NCBI GenBank assembly: GCA_910890315.1
Contig: CAJVGD010000002.1
Span: 2,418,001 to 2,482,000 of the forward strand
Source of the DNA: Serendipita indica DSM 11827
Taxonomy: Eukaryota > Basidiomycota > Agaricomycetes > Sebacinales > Serendipitaceae
Length of the DNA: 64,000 nucleotides
Reading direction: 5' to 3'
The position numbers and the translations under genes were made by a program. The notes under the pieces were generated by a model. It saw only the letters and a list, made by a program, of their open reading frames with translations. It did no database searches and had not been told where the DNA came from. This document shows positions 11,156 to 22,541 of this stretch, one piece after another (within the stretch, counting starts at the first letter, position 1; every line of letters begins with the position of its first letter).

Positions 11156-12617
11156 TTATAGCTCTACGTGCACCTTTGGCGTCTCATCCACAGGATCAGA
11201 CGACGCAGTGTCGTGCTCTGCTACCTTTGGTGCGACCGTTTCTGCCTGAGCATCCTCCGACTGAGCGACCTCGGATGGCTCCGGTTCGCCCTTGACCCAT
11301 GCCTCACCACGCTTCTTTACGCCGTCCAACAGCTCGTTCAAATCTGCGGCGACGCGCACGGTGGCCGTCTCGACTTGGAGAATCTCCGTCGAGACGACGT
11401 TTTCCGACATTTTAGGATGGGTTGAATTGAACACCATTTCGAATTCTTCGATCCACTTGTTTGCAGCTGAACAATGATTAAATACCAGGAAGGGCTGTGA
11501 AGAGATGAGACACTCACTATCCTTTAGGCCATGGTAACGAGTCCAGTCGTCGGTTGAAACATCATCCAACCATGCATAGTCCATGCCAAGGTCGTCTTGA
11601 GCTGTGCCGGCGAGCTCGTGGATCCTCTTCGCTGCCTCTTCAAACTAGGGCCCGTCAGTAGTGAGACAGGTCCATTCCGATCGTTTACTTACGACCGCCT
11701 TTTCCTTCTCCATGGCCTTTTGATGCCAGGTCTTGAGATAGGTAGTGACCTCGATTGTCTTGTCGTCGAGCTTCTTCTGCACCTTTTCTACGACCGTCTT
11801 CCATTGCTGAGCAACACTATCATCAATCTTGTCGTCCTTCTTGAGCTTGAGGAGATACTTGTCCGTATTCTCAATGTGCTTCTGACCCTCTTCTTGCATA
11901 GTCCTCAACAGGTCAAACATTTCCGGCGTATTGCGCATCTTGTTGACAGCCGAAAACCTTGCATCGTTAATGTACTCCAACAATTCTTGGAATTCGTGCT
12001 CGCCCGCCCACCGGAGCTTGTCCTCCCACTTTTCATGGCGGGCGACAATGGCCGCACGTTTCCGCTTCGTCTCTGCGTCCTTGATACCCTTTTCTGCTTT
12101 TTGCTCTGGGGTCAAATTGGCGTCTTTGTCGATGCCATCCTCCTCGAACAATTGCTCGAGGAATTGGTCAATCTCGTCTTTAGTCTCCGCCGCCATTTCA
12201 GTAACCTTGTGAATCACTTTCTGTGCGAGTGATTCTTTGTGTTCGTCGGTATTGGCGTTGGGAGTCTGAGATGCTTCTGCTGCAGCATCGTTGACATCGG
12301 CCTTGACGACATCCTCTGGGACGGGCGCAGCAGGGTGCTCGACATCCTGAACGTGAGCGGGTGTACCAGTTGCTTGTGAAGCAGCTGCGGTTGACCAGTA
12401 TACGCCCGTCGAGGCGGAGGAGGAAGAGAGACTCGACGAGCGTTGGTGTGCTGTCGCGTGGCTGACAACAGCATAGACGACAAAGGATGCAAGAATGGCT
12501 CTTGCTGTGAGTTTGATGACTCTACGGCCCTAGAGAGTTGCGTATATGAGACCAAATGCACGGATAACACGTCATGTAGAGAGACTTACCCAGCCGTTGG
12601 TAGTTGTTTGAGCTCAT
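11156..12617 (-). CDS. Conserved hypothetical, N-terminally anchored helical protein
   Basis: Starts MSSNNYQRLG, then after an intron RRVIKLTARAILASFVVYAVV, a basic-then-hydrophobic segment that could be a membrane anchor or an organelle targeting sequence. A Ser/Ala-rich linker leads into a long charged helical region (TEMAAETKDEIDQFLEQLF to HQKAMEKEKAVV), then WLDDVSTDDWTRYHGLKD and a final exon with ILQVETATVRVAADLNELL and an acidic Pro/Glu/Ala tail ending KVHVEL. It has four or more exons. I do not recognise the family. The layout (anchor plus amphipathic and coiled segments) suggests a structural or scaffold role at a membrane, but that is inference. It is divergent from the GH16 gene across 614 bases. 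Confidence 0.65.
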
Positions 12618-13231
12618 TGTGATGGTGGTCAAAGTTCTGTTGGTGATAGAGGGAAAAGTGGAATCGACGGTTGCCACGAGAGCTATCCAAGGCGTTTAGA
12701 GCTCGTCCTGTCGAAGAGTTTGGTACGAATCGAGTGTGATGACAAAGTCTTACAGGAGGAGAATGAGTGTTTACGTGGCAGTTGGTGTCGCCGAGGAGAT
12801 GGAGGGGAAAGAGTTGCGTAGTTTCGCCGGCATCACATGCAGGCTTTGTACGGTGATGGTCTACGTATTGCAAATGCATATTCTTCGCATATTCTATTGT
12901 GTTGCTCTGCGGTGTATTTTACTTTATAATGTACGTTTTACTTCACGTTTTTCCAAGGTACACTTTACAATGCACACTTTATACACTTGTATTCTATATA
13001 ACCTCGATACTTTTGTACTTTATATATATTTGTACACTTTTCCAGTACCGAGCTACGCCAAGTGCCTCGTGGGTGGTTTGGCGATTGTGATTGGCTGGCC
13101 TTCCGCCTTTTTGCCAGCTTGTGGTCCCAGGTCCCCTCGCAAGGTTGACCTCTCCCTCGTCCCCAGCTGCGCTGTCCTCGTCCTCCTAAAGCTTGCAAGC
13201 TCAAGCTCGACGTCTGTTCACGATCTCCATC
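12618..13231. promoter_or_regulatory. Divergent intergenic region with AT-rich ACTTTATA-type repeats
   Basis: 614 bases between two divergent starts. From about 12910 to 13045 it is strongly AT-rich, with a loosely repeated unit (TTTACTTTATAAT, TACACTTTACA, CACTTTATACAC, GTACTTTATATATAT). This gives many TATA-like elements for the GH16 gene, whose ATG is at 13232, though 190 bases or more away. A pyrimidine-rich stretch (CCTCTCCCTCGTCCCC, about 13148) lies nearer the ATG, typical of basidiomycete transcription starts. Confidence 0.45.
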
Positions 13232-14428
13232 ATGTTTTCACGACTGGCTTCGTCGTTACTCCTCCTCGCCGCCCTCGTCCGCGCGAATAGCCATGACCAC
13301 GCTGCCGCAGACCACAACCTGCGTGCGCAACGTCTCGCTAAAAAACAAGACGGTGCTCGCGTCTTCAACCTCGTCGATAGCGCAGAGGGCCCAAACTTTT
13401 TCGAGTGCGTGTTTTTCCCCCCTTTGCCCATTGCCAGGAGGGCGTCGGGTTGTTGACCATCGGCTTTGATAGTTCATGGGCATTCATGACCTTTGACGAT
13501 CCGACTCACGGTCTCGTACAATATGTCGACCGCGATACCGCCTTTGCCAAAGGCCTCGCCTATGTGCGCGACGATGGAATCGCCGTCATGCGTGTGGATA
13601 ATACAACTTGGCTTGCCGACGGTCAAAAGCGAAACAGCGTCCGCATCCATACTGCCAAATCGTATGGTCAAGGCCTATTCATTGCCGATATCCTCCAAAT
13701 GCCCTATGGATGCTCGGTATGGCCTGCTTTCTGGAGTAATGGAGCCAATTGGCCCGCAGGGTGAGAGCTGTTTTGGTTGCGTTTCCAAGAAACTAACCCT
13801 CGAGTAGTGGAGAGATTGACGTGATTGAAATGATTCACAACAGCACATCGAATCAGTCTACTCTGCATACGACGCCTGGATGCCATCTCGACACCTCGCG
13901 CTACAACCCAGACCCTAAGCAGCACATTTCAGCCAAGACGTTTACCGGACAGGTCGTGACGACCAACTGCGATGCTGCCGTTGACAACAACGTTGGGTGT
14001 GGTATTCGCAACGACGATCCCTCGTCATATGGATTTGGACTCAACGGTGCTGGTGGTGGCGTCGTCGCTGCACTCTGGAACGAAGATGGTATCCGCATCT
14101 GGCACTTTGCTCGCGCAAACGTCCCTGCGGACATTGATGCCAAGACTCCCAATCCCGATACCTGGCCCGCACCCGTCGCGTTCTGGTCCACGGACACCTG
14201 CCCCACGAGCCAGTTCTTCACCGACCAGAGCTTCATCTTCAACATCACTCTCTGTGGCGACCTCGGCAATGGTTCGTTCAACGAGTATGGCTGCCCGGGC
14301 ACTTGCTCGGCTTGGGTCATGGATCCAGCACACTTCCGCAGTACGTTGCATGTCTTCCGAGTATTTCAAATCTAACTGTGTCTACAGCTGCTATCTGGAA
14401 GGTCAAATATTTCCGCGTTTATCAATAG
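13232..14428 (+). CDS. Secreted GH16 endo-beta-1,3(4)-glucanase-like glycoside hydrolase
   Basis: Acts on beta-1,3 or mixed-linkage glucans of cell walls, outside the cell. MFSRLASSLLLLAALVRA is a clear signal peptide. The mature part carries WAFMTFDDPTHGLVQYVD and SVRIHTAKSYGQGLFIADIL, then [27 protein letters not shown], which holds the catalytic ExDxxE (GEIDVIE) with an intron just before it at about 13760-13808. Downstream are conserved WNEDGIRIWHF and a Cys-rich end (LCGDLGNGSFNEYGCPGTC). The last exon (TAIWKVKYFRVYQ) follows a short intron and closes the jelly roll; the stop is at 14428. ATG 13232 is preferred over an in-frame ATG at 13193 because only it begins directly with a signal peptide. 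A wall-remodelling role is as likely as a nutritional one. Confidence 0.9.
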
Positions 14429-14564
14429 ACGAGCTTTGTTCGCTTCTCGCACTCGCAATGTAGCGCAGCATTTTTGTAATCTAACGAACAGAATGAATGG
14501 GATGGACGTCTTTTAACAATCCAAAAGCTGCTGTTAACTGAATCTTGCACCCGACCAATACCAT

Positions 14565-16535
14565 ATGTCGCAGATACCGGAACTTCCGGACGAGCTTTGG
14601 CTCCATATTCTCGAGCAAATTAAACATCTCGAGTCATTACACACCATTTCGCTATTGAACCAGCGCTTCCATGCGCTCGTACAAGAGGAATCGATCTGGA
14701 AGGAGCTCTGTTATCAATATAAATTCAACAAAGAGGCACGCTGTAGCTCATCGACCTCCAAGGCATTCTTCAAGCATTGTTTCATCCTAGGTCTGCCTCT
14801 GTTTGTAACTATCTGCGAAACTCTGACTCGATTCCGTCGACGTGCATTGGCGTTGAAGATTACAACTGGCGCAACGCGACACAGCGCAGGGAATGCCAGC
14901 AGAAACTCGACGTAAGAGGCGCTGCGCCGCGCATCATGAGCAGGTCGGGCGCATGGGCTATCAAGGGCGTCTCTGCGGCCTTGGCAGCCAACGTCCCGGC
15001 CAGTATCAACGCCACGAATACCTCTTTTGATGGTAGGGTCGGGGTTGTGAGTAGTGGACGGGTGCGCACGTTGAGTGTGGTTGCGTATATGGGCAGCCAT
15101 GTCCAAGTATACGACCTCTCTGCGTCTGTACCTGTGGCGACCTATGCAATCCCTGAAGATAAAGTGCGCACGATGGTTCTTGTTCTCAGTAACGAACCGT
15201 CGAAGGAGACGGCCGAGTGCGCACCCGGAGTCAGAGGCGGAGATGGAATGCATATAGAGGAAAGACTGGGGCCTGGCGTCTTTAGAGGATGGGGCAACAA
15301 GCAAATGAGACTTATCACTGGCGGGGAGAAGATTAAAGTCTGGCGACTTCCTACCCGGTATGCCATCCATGTCCCGTTATCGTTATACTCACCACTCGTT
15401 GAAGGATAGGAGAAAAACCAGTAGTCTTGACCCCCACTGCCTCCATTCGGTGTCTCACCCTTGTGAATGCATATCTAGTCAGTGGCTCACGGGATGGCTC
15501 AGTGGCTCTGTGGAATCTCCAGACGAATGAAAAGCTGGGGGATCTAGAGGGATTCATGGATAGTGTCATGTGCTTGGATGCCCATCGCACCCGAGGTATT
15601 GTCATTGGTGGGTCGATGGACAAATCTGCCAAGGTACGCCCTTGCTACATTGTTTCGGTCAGCCATATATAACTGGACCTAGGTTTGGCATCTCAGTACA
15701 GGAATGACTTTGCGACTCCTCGGACACCAACTCAGTGTCCACCGAGTCTTGCTCGATGATCATCGAGCTTTCACCGCATCTATGGACTCGAGTGTGAGAA
15801 TGTGGGATGTAGACACAGGGTGAGAATACTACTTCTTGGGCGTTCTTATTAACAAAGGTTAATAGGGATTGCATGTGCGTCCTCACGACTCATCGGACGA
15901 GTGTGATTCACCTCGGCATCTTCGAGTCCTTGGGATGCATGCGCTCCCTGGTCTCCGTTTGCTTCAGTGGGATCGCAGCGGTGCATGGACTGTCGGCCCA
16001 ATCAAAGACCGCTACTGAGTACAACGATGAAGCACTCGCAATTGATGAGAGCATCTATCCTCACTCGAAATTGGTAGCCAACTCTGGCGCACCTTTGCCA
16101 AAGAGTGGGGCTCTCGCATCCTTTGCTTCTGATACTCCGCCAATCAAATCTTCCAAGGGATTCAATCTTCATCTATCCCAAATCGTCGATGTTGCAAGCA
16201 ACGAGTCTTATTATGTCGTTGGTTCATTGGACGGACAAATTTCCGTCTTCCAGCCAATCCCTATCCCACAGGAAGACCAAGAGCCCATGCAGCGAACCAG
16301 CGAACCCAACGGATGCACGTTTGCTGGCCCAGTCGTAATTGGTAGCAGCACGCCACTAAACTGGGACGACTCGGCGGGCCGAAAACGTAACTCGCCTGTC
16401 AAGCTCATACGTACCATCGAAACCGGGCTTTATGCCTTGTTTCGTGTCTCAGCTCTGCCCAACGGTATCGTCGTCGTCGGAACAAAGGATAACGGGGAGA
16501 TGGTACTCATTCATTACGACTTTACGCCGCGATAA
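14565..16535 (+). CDS. F-box and WD40 repeat protein
   Basis: Starts MSQIPELPDELWLHILEQI with LLNQRFHALVQEESIWKELC, a classic F-box that would bind Skp1. Introns follow, then a WD40 region: SHVQVYDLSASVPVATYAI, LITGGEKIKVWRLPTR, LVSGSRDGSVALWNLQT, GIVIGGSMDKSAKVW, AFTASMDSSVRMWDVDTG and a late blade YYVVGSLDGQISVFQP. It ends LIHYDFTPR. F-box/WD40 proteins are substrate receptors of SCF ubiquitin ligases, with the propeller binding phosphorylated targets. The target here is unknown, and sequence identity to Cdc4 or Met30 is not evident by eye. About five introns are needed; two of them interrupt WD blades. The region from about 15900 to 16150 is a low-complexity loop between blades. Confidence 0.8.
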
Positions 16536-16727
16536 TGCGCTTGTTGTATGAAGAACCTCTCGCTTATCAGCCTTTCCAGCTGATGGGTCCCGATTCTCGC
16601 TATTCTAGTCATTCTTTACGAGATTTCGAGTTCCGAGCAGTGGCTATAAAGACCGGGGCTTGGCCTAAATAGATTCCTCGCTTGCCTCCTGCACTCTCAA
16701 GCCGAGCAAACCCTAGAGTGTAAAAAA

Positions 16728-18485
16728 ATGGCCTCTGCGATGCAAGAGATTCACAGGGAAATCTCCAAGACATCCATCCACTCGGATGGCATCGTCAAGG
16801 TCTCTGATACAGCCGATCAGGATCAGCACGTTCTCGCAAAGAAGTCTGACCAAAGCAAGAGTTCTGCCGATCCCGACGATAATGCACACATTCGCCCACC
16901 AATCGAATACACCTCATTTGGCGCCTTTTTGAGTTCGGTCGGGAGGTGCGTCTCTGTTTTTATTGGGTCTGCGGGGTGTGGCTGATTTCCATTGATAGGC
17001 GCTTCAAGAGTCTGTGGACCCGCCGATTCATTCTTTCCATTCTGGTTTGTATGATATTCTCCGTGTAGGTGCGGGGCTAATATTTCGTAGGCGGGACAGC
17101 TCCTCTCTTTTTGCATCACCTCGACGAGCGTGATCACGACGAAATTAACCATGAGAGGGTTTAATCTTCCCACAACCCAAACCTGGTTCTTGTGCGTCCC
17201 TCGGCAGCTTTTTGGCATAGTCTGACGAGTTCCAGATACGCCGCTCTTTGTCTTATTTACACTCCTTACACCATCTATAAATGTAAGCTCGACAACTTCA
17301 AATGGTCATGTTTGACATCATTATAGACGGATTCAAAGGATGGGGTCGCTTGATTCTCCACGACGGCTGGAAGTGCAAGTAACACATTTGCCCTTCGGAG
17401 ATATTCTGACCATGTATAGACTTCATTCTCGCTGCTGCGGACGTCGAGGGCAACTTCTTGGTGGTCAAAGCGTATCAAAACACCAATTTGCTCTCAGCCA
17501 TGCTCCTAGACACGTACGTGGACCATTGGCTAGATGTCATCATTCTCACTCTTCGTAGCTGGGCGATCCCAGTTTGCATGTTCTTCACATGGGTGTACTT
17601 CCGTACAAAGTTTCACTGGTCGCAGTACCTTGGAGTCTTTGTTTGCTGCGTCGGCATGGGTCTACTCGTTGTCTCCGACCAGACGCACAACTCTGCCAAT
17701 GGTCCTGGCAAATCCCTCGTCAAGGGAGATATGTTCATGTTGGCTGGCGCAACCCTATACGGATTTAGTACGTTACTACGATTCATGCTATAGTATTGTA
17801 TACTTACCCAAGGTAGCCAATGCCACGGAAGAATTCTTTGTGCGCAACGCGCCACTGTATCAAGTAGTTGGGCAATTGGGCATGTGGGGAATGATCATCA
17901 ACGGTATACAAGCGTCTGCCCTGGAGCATGCAGGATGGAAGAAAGTCACATGGGATAGGCACGTCATTGGATTTATCCTAGTCTATACCGTGTCTATGTT
18001 CATTCTATACAGTGAGTTGACAATTGTTCACTCTTGGATCGTGCTCACTCTTTTAGCCGTCGCACCCATCCTTTACCGCCTTGCCTCTTCTACGTACTTT
18101 AACCTCAGCATTCTTTCCAGCGACTTTTATGGTCTCATCTTTGGTGCGTTTATTCGGAGCTTTGTTTCGCATGGCTGACGGACTCGTGCAGGAATCTTCC
18201 TCTTCGTGGGTCTACAAAAGCATATGCAAATGCAGTCTGACACCTCTTTAGAAAATGAAGCCCTACTGGCTTTACTTCTTCGCATTCGTCGTAGTTCTCG
18301 CGGGACTAATCACCTATTTTTGGCACACTCCACGTATGTCCCATCCTACTGATCGAGCTCGCATTCAACTCTTGATAGCGGAAGCCGGCAAGATCAATGC
18401 AGTTCCTCCGACCTATGTCCAAAGCGGACGCGTACACATCACTGCCGGAGCTGACGTAGAGGCGGGAATCAAGAACGAAGAGTGA
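16728..18485 (+). CDS. SLC35F-type solute transporter (DMT superfamily)
   Basis: A many-exon gene with a hydrophilic N-terminus (MASAMQEIHREISKTS), then about ten membrane segments: FILSILAGQLLSFCITSTSV, WFLYAALCLIYTPY, FILAAADVEGNFLVVKAYQ, AIPVCMFFTWVYFR, YLGVFVCCVGMGLLVV, MFMLAGATLYGF, VVGQLGMWGMIINGI, VIGFILVYTVSMFILY, FYGLIFGIFLF and LYFFAFVVVLAGLITYF. DVEGNFLVVKAYQNTNLLSA is diagnostic of the SLC35F1/F2/F6 (DUF914) group. The C-terminal tail (PPTYVQSGRVHITAG to GIKNEE) is cytosolic. Family members sit in the plasma membrane or endomembranes; the substrate is not known for fungal members. It lies downstream of the F-box gene in the same direction, 190 bases apart. Confidence 0.85.
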
Positions 18486-18640
18486 CAAGTAGAGATTAGC
18501 GCTTGAGTTCTCGGCGTCTATCCCAATACAATTGTTTTTCCCTTTGCATCAGCCTTTGTATTGTCATGCTTCGAGTCAGCCTCATCGCTTCTTGCACCAA
18601 ACCCCGTCCATCTCAGTGCTCTGCTGCTACCTTTGCGTCC

Positions 18641-19606
18641 ATGGCATCGTCTTCAAGAAGAGGAAGAGGAAGAGGTCGCGGTGGAGGAAGGAATGAAGAC
18701 CCCGTCGTTCAATTGTCAAAGACGCTCTCGTACATCTTGAGGCACGGTGCCAAGGGTGAAGGGTTGGAGATGCGTCCAGATGGTTATGTTAAACTCGAAG
18801 ACTTGGTGACTTTGTTCGCCTTGGCCTCCAATCCACACTCTGACGGCTTTCTAGCTCAAAAGACCAAAGCTGCGCGGATATGGCTTCAACCAGATCAGAG
18901 ACGTCGTAGAGGAAAACGATAAACAGCGATTCACTCTGCTATTAGAACCATATACCACGACGTCTTCATCTGCTGCGCCTGACACCGCAGTACCTATCAC
19001 AATTCCATCTAAATTGGCGGATGACTCCTCAGACATACTCAAAGACCTGGATATGAACTCAGGGACATGGTACATCCGAGCAAATCAGGGTCATTCTCTC
19101 AAGGCAAGTGCTTTCGATTGCAAAGTAGCAAACTCACGAGCAAGCACAGGTGGAACAGCTTGAACTGAAACCAGTAGAAGATCCTTCCGAGATTCCAATA
19201 GCCATCCACGGGACTACCCTCAAAGCCTGGGACAGCATCAGTACGGCGACTCAGATCGGACGGATGATCATTGACTTGTTACAGAACAAAAGGGACTCTC
19301 TATCATGGGAAGAAATCATGTTCATTTAGCCGCAGGCAAGCCAGGCGCGTCTGGTGTTCTTAGTGGTCAGTCGTACGCACTAGATGGTCTCTGTCCAATC
19401 TGACGCGCGTAGGAATGCGCACGAGCTCAGCTATCCACATTTACATCGATGTTGAAAAGGCAATGGGAGATGGGCTCAAGTTTTTTGTCTCATCAAACGG
19501 GGTCATCCTGACGGCCGGGGATGAAGAAGGATTTCTATCCAAGCGGTACTTTAGCAAAGTGGAGAGATCAAACGGTACTCCAATGCCAGATGATTGGAGG
19601 GAATGA
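18641..19606 (+). CDS. TPT1: tRNA 2'-phosphotransferase Tpt1/KptA
   Basis: Removes the 2'-phosphate left at the tRNA ligation site, passing it to NAD+. A basic Arg/Gly-rich start (MASSSRRGRGRGRGGG) is followed by VQLSKTLSYILRHGAKGEGL and MRPDGYVKLEDLV, the winged-helix half with the conserved RH pair. The catalytic half is spread over several exons: DNDKQRFTLLLE, TWYIRANQGHSL, IPIAIHGTTLKAW, KEGLSIMGRNHVHLAAG and IHIYIDVEKAM, GVILTAGDEEGFLSKRYF. The order and motifs (RANQGHS, HGT, HVHLA) match Tpt1. An upstream in-frame ATG at 18503 or 18566 would add a hydrophobic leader; 18641 is chosen because the basic Tpt1 N-terminus starts there, but a longer organelle-targeted form cannot be ruled out. 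Confidence 0.88.
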
Positions 19607-21199
19607 TTGTAGATGAGCCCCGACAATTCATCTGGTCCATTACGACACCTGAAAAGATTAGCTGAAATCAATTCCGCTTGCACTCGTCGCGACGTCGCAC
19701 TCATCTTAGATCCACTTCGTTTATTATACGGGCCTTTTCACTCTCCGCGTGCCGGGATCCCTCTGCCCAGGGAAGACCTGCTCAACCTTGACGCTCTGTG
19801 TGGTCGCCTATGCACAAGGGTATGCGGCCGTCATCACGATCCATGCTTGTTGCTCAAGCCGTTGACGTGCCCGACAGGGTCGCCGACGCCGCTTGGAATG
19901 AAGCAGCCGTGGTCAGTCGACTCCATCGCGAAACCAGATTCAATATACCTGAGAACGAAACTTGTGCGACTTTAGTTTGTACGTACAGGACTTGCCCCTC
20001 AAAGGTTCGTTTCTCGACTAGTCGCTCTTTTCAGCTGTGGGCGCCGTAGACGAGTACAGAGAAAGGAGGGTGGCCTGAATGAGTGGATAAAGATGATTAG
20101 GCACTCGTAAAGTCGAATAAGGGTGTCAATTGTCGCACCTCTTGCGAGGCTCGAGGTTGCCACTCCCAACAGCGGTCACAATGAAGAATCCCGATCCGAT
20201 GAGCGCGTCTACGACCTCGAAAACCTCTTCCAGAGAGATTTTTTGCTATCTCTACGGCCGGCGGTACAAAGTCGAGAGGTGTAGCTGGGAGGTTCGGGAC
20301 AAGTTTCTTCGAGGCGGCGGAAACCTTCGTTAACGCTTTCTCAAGGCGCTGACGAGCCTTTCGGCCCACAAATTTGGTCAAACTGGTACGGTCCGGACGG
20401 TTTGTGGATCGCAGACAGAATAAACCAGTCGGCACTATGGTAAATTACATCCACGATACTTCGGAATGAATTTCATATGAATTTAGTCTGTAATACGTTC
20501 GAAACATGCACAACCCGTGAAGTATTACGGTGATGAACATACCATAAGAAGAGGGTGGATATAATTAACTATCTTGTCCCCTACGTTGTTCATTTTAAGT
20601 TTGTTACATCTAACGCGATATTTTGCCATGTTCCTTGTGGATGTCTGCTCGTACTTGCCCACGACAAGCTCCGGTATAGTATATACTTACGTGTCCTGAC
20701 TTATCACAACATTGAGCAATGAGAGGTTATAGATGCAGATAGGTTTAAATAGATGTGAATGTTTCATGTAGATGTAGTATACCTCAAAAGTTTCTCTTCT
20801 GCCTACCTGTCGACTGAGAATAAGTTTCCGTGACTGAGCCCACAATGAATATTCATCTGTGTTCATGTGAGTATAGCGGTTCGGTTGTGCATATGGTTCT
20901 TCGGTTATGCATATGGTTCAGACGAACTTTGAGCTGGTGGCGTGCCGACATCCATCGCGCATGATGGTGGTACATTATCAACGGCAAAGTTAGGGGCGCC
21001 TTGACTGGCACGAGGCTCGAGTGAAGAAGAATGAAGTTGAGTCTGGAATAGAGGTGAGTAGACACGTCGTATTGCTCGAAGTTTCCATCTGGATGAGACG
21101 TAATAACAAGGTACTCCATCCCTCACTGCCCGCGCCGAATGTGTCCTCCACGCTTTGGTATTCAATAACATCCAAAAGAAAACATTTCCAGCATCCACA
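19607..21199. other. Gene-poor region before tRNA-Ile
   Basis: About 1.6 kb with no gene I can support. Frames at 19613-19975 (+) and 20097-20435 (-) have protein-like composition (for example RDVALILDPLRLLYGPF on plus) but no family motif, and the apparent reading shifts between frames, so a decayed gene is possible. Positions 20881-20900 and 20901-20920 are a 20-base tandem repeat (unit TCGGTTGTGCATATGGTTCT) with two differences. The part from 21019 on is one arm of an inverted duplication described separately. Confidence 0.4.
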
Positions 21200-21225
21200 G
21201 GCCGTTTAGCTCAGCTTGGTTAGAG
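21019..21225 (+). repeat. Inverted duplicate, arm 1 (5' flank and 5' third of tRNA-Ile)
   Basis: A 207-base segment running into the tRNA-Ile gene as far as GGTTAGAG in the D-arm. It recurs in opposite orientation at 25607-25814 with about 14-15 differences by eye (about 93 percent identity). The shared part begins GAGTGAAGAAGAATGAAG and ends inside the tRNA. No protein-coding meaning is evident, although a short frame runs through both copies. Confidence 0.85.
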
Positions 21226-21274
21226 CGCCGAGCTAATAACTCGGAGGTCCTGGGTTCGAGCCCCATAATGGCCA
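21200..21274 (+). tRNA. tRNA-Ile (anticodon AAT)
   Basis: A clean 75-base cloverleaf without intron. Acceptor GGCCGTT pairs with AATGGCC (one G-T), discriminator A. D-arm GCTC-AGCTTGGTTA-GAGC has the GG pair. Anticodon stem CCGAG/CTCGG encloses CTAATAA, giving anticodon AAT at 21235-21237, which reads isoleucine ATT/ATC. T-loop TTCGAGC closes with four pairs plus one mismatch. The 5' third of this gene is duplicated at 25607. A T-run (GTTTTTG) starts a few bases after the end and can terminate Pol III. Confidence 0.95.
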
Positions 21275-21540
21275 TTAGTTTTTGATGTTTTTACGGGGGG
21301 TGGGAGGCTGGAGAGTCGCCTGTAGCTAAGCGAGCACCCGAAGCTACGGCAGCCTGGGACTGTGGCACAACGTTGTTACTTTTTGAGATTCTACATGGAC
21401 TAATATTCTTTTTTTCCTTACGCCTGTTCATTCAGTAGCCACCATACCCCGACAAAGTATAAAAGGGATCCAACGGATCGCGGGATCGAGATATAATGAT
21501 AGCTTGGCAGTATAGACATCTATCACCTAAAAATACTGGC

Positions 21541-22541
21541 TCAGAGTCTCTCCTGTGGAGGAATAAACTTCCAAGCCTGCTGCGCCGTCAGCGTCTTACA
21601 GGGAGACAACAAGCACAAACCTTGCGATGCTTCCACCAGAAAACATATGGAATCAGAAATTGTCTGAACCCAAAAGGAAGCGGAGGGAAATGGCTGTTGG
21701 GCGGTGTATGACCAACGACAAAGACTGGTGCGATAAAGGGGTCCATTTTCGTCAAGATGGTCCTTTCATATTCTGTCCATTGTTCGAGTTTGGACAGAGG
21801 GAGCTTGCATTTACGCAGATTATCCCCGGAAATGTACGTGAGCTCGTGTTCCAACTATACCGGTTCCTCAGAAGACTCATCGACGGCATGCATCCATGCG
21901 ACGTACATGCTCAAGCATCGGCTCGGAGAATTTCTCGATTGTCTCTGCGATCCGCTTGCCGTCGTACTTGGGCCTGGTGCCCTTGGCCTGTCCGCTTGGA
22001 ATATATCTATGTGCAGATTTGTCGACTTTTAGCCCATTAAACGAGAGGAGGTATTCTTCAAGCTCGTGCAAGGGACCTATAAAAAGGTGGTGCTCATCGA
22101 CAATGGGTGTGACCTACATTTGGTCAAAAGATTGAACCTCACATATGACTACCTTACCAGTTCCGGCTGAAGTCGAGGAACTGGCAAAGGTTAGAGATGT
22201 ATCCCTGGAAGCGGACTACAACACCCACTGTACTCTTCCTCTTCTTCCCTGTGATGGGTCACTACGCCCCCTATAGTCACCAGCGCATAGAATCCAAAGG
22301 CTTGTTCGTCTTTCGGGGCTATACTTTCCGCCTTTTGGTACGTGGACAGCATGGACTCGACAAGGATGAGATGGCTGGAATGCAATTAGCGTGACAGAAT
22401 CTGGTATCCGTATAATCCTCACACTCCTGCCATTGCCCAACTCTGACGATCAAATAAGTCTGCTGGCTCTGGCTTTGCGCACTCGGCTCTGAAGAGAGCA
22501 CGAGATCTTTCAAAGCGAGCAATGACGGCGGGGTTTGGCAT
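21541..22541 (-). CDS. Hypothetical multi-exon protein
   Basis: I do not recognise this protein. A coherent model can be built: MPNPAVIARFERSRALF and AECAKPEPADLFDRQ (start 22541); a middle part around KDEQAFGFYALV; GYISNLCQFLDFSRNW; VTPIVDEHHLFIGPLHELEE through SFNGLKVDKSAHRYI and GKRIAETIEKFSEPMLEH; then, over a GTACGT...TATAG intron, LEHELTYISGDNLRKCKLPL and TEYERTILTKMDPFIAPVFV; and a last exon TLTAQQAWKFIPPQERL ending at 21541. All donors and acceptors used are plausible and no internal stop is needed, which argues for a real gene. The first half is least certain. No signal peptide, membrane span or catalytic motif is visible. Confidence 0.45.

Noticed and set aside
11597-12232. 211-codon Leu-rich plus-strand frame
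   Set aside because: It is antisense to the helical minus-strand gene, whose Lys/Glu/Gln codons read as Leu/Phe on the other strand.
19613-20435. Additional gene after TPT1
   Set aside because: Protein-like stretches switch frames without usable splice sites and show no family motif, so only a decayed gene could be proposed.
21021-21209. Short protein shared by the two inverted-repeat arms
   Set aside because: The frame is open in both copies only because they are recent duplicates; it runs into the tRNA and has no start context or homology I recognise.
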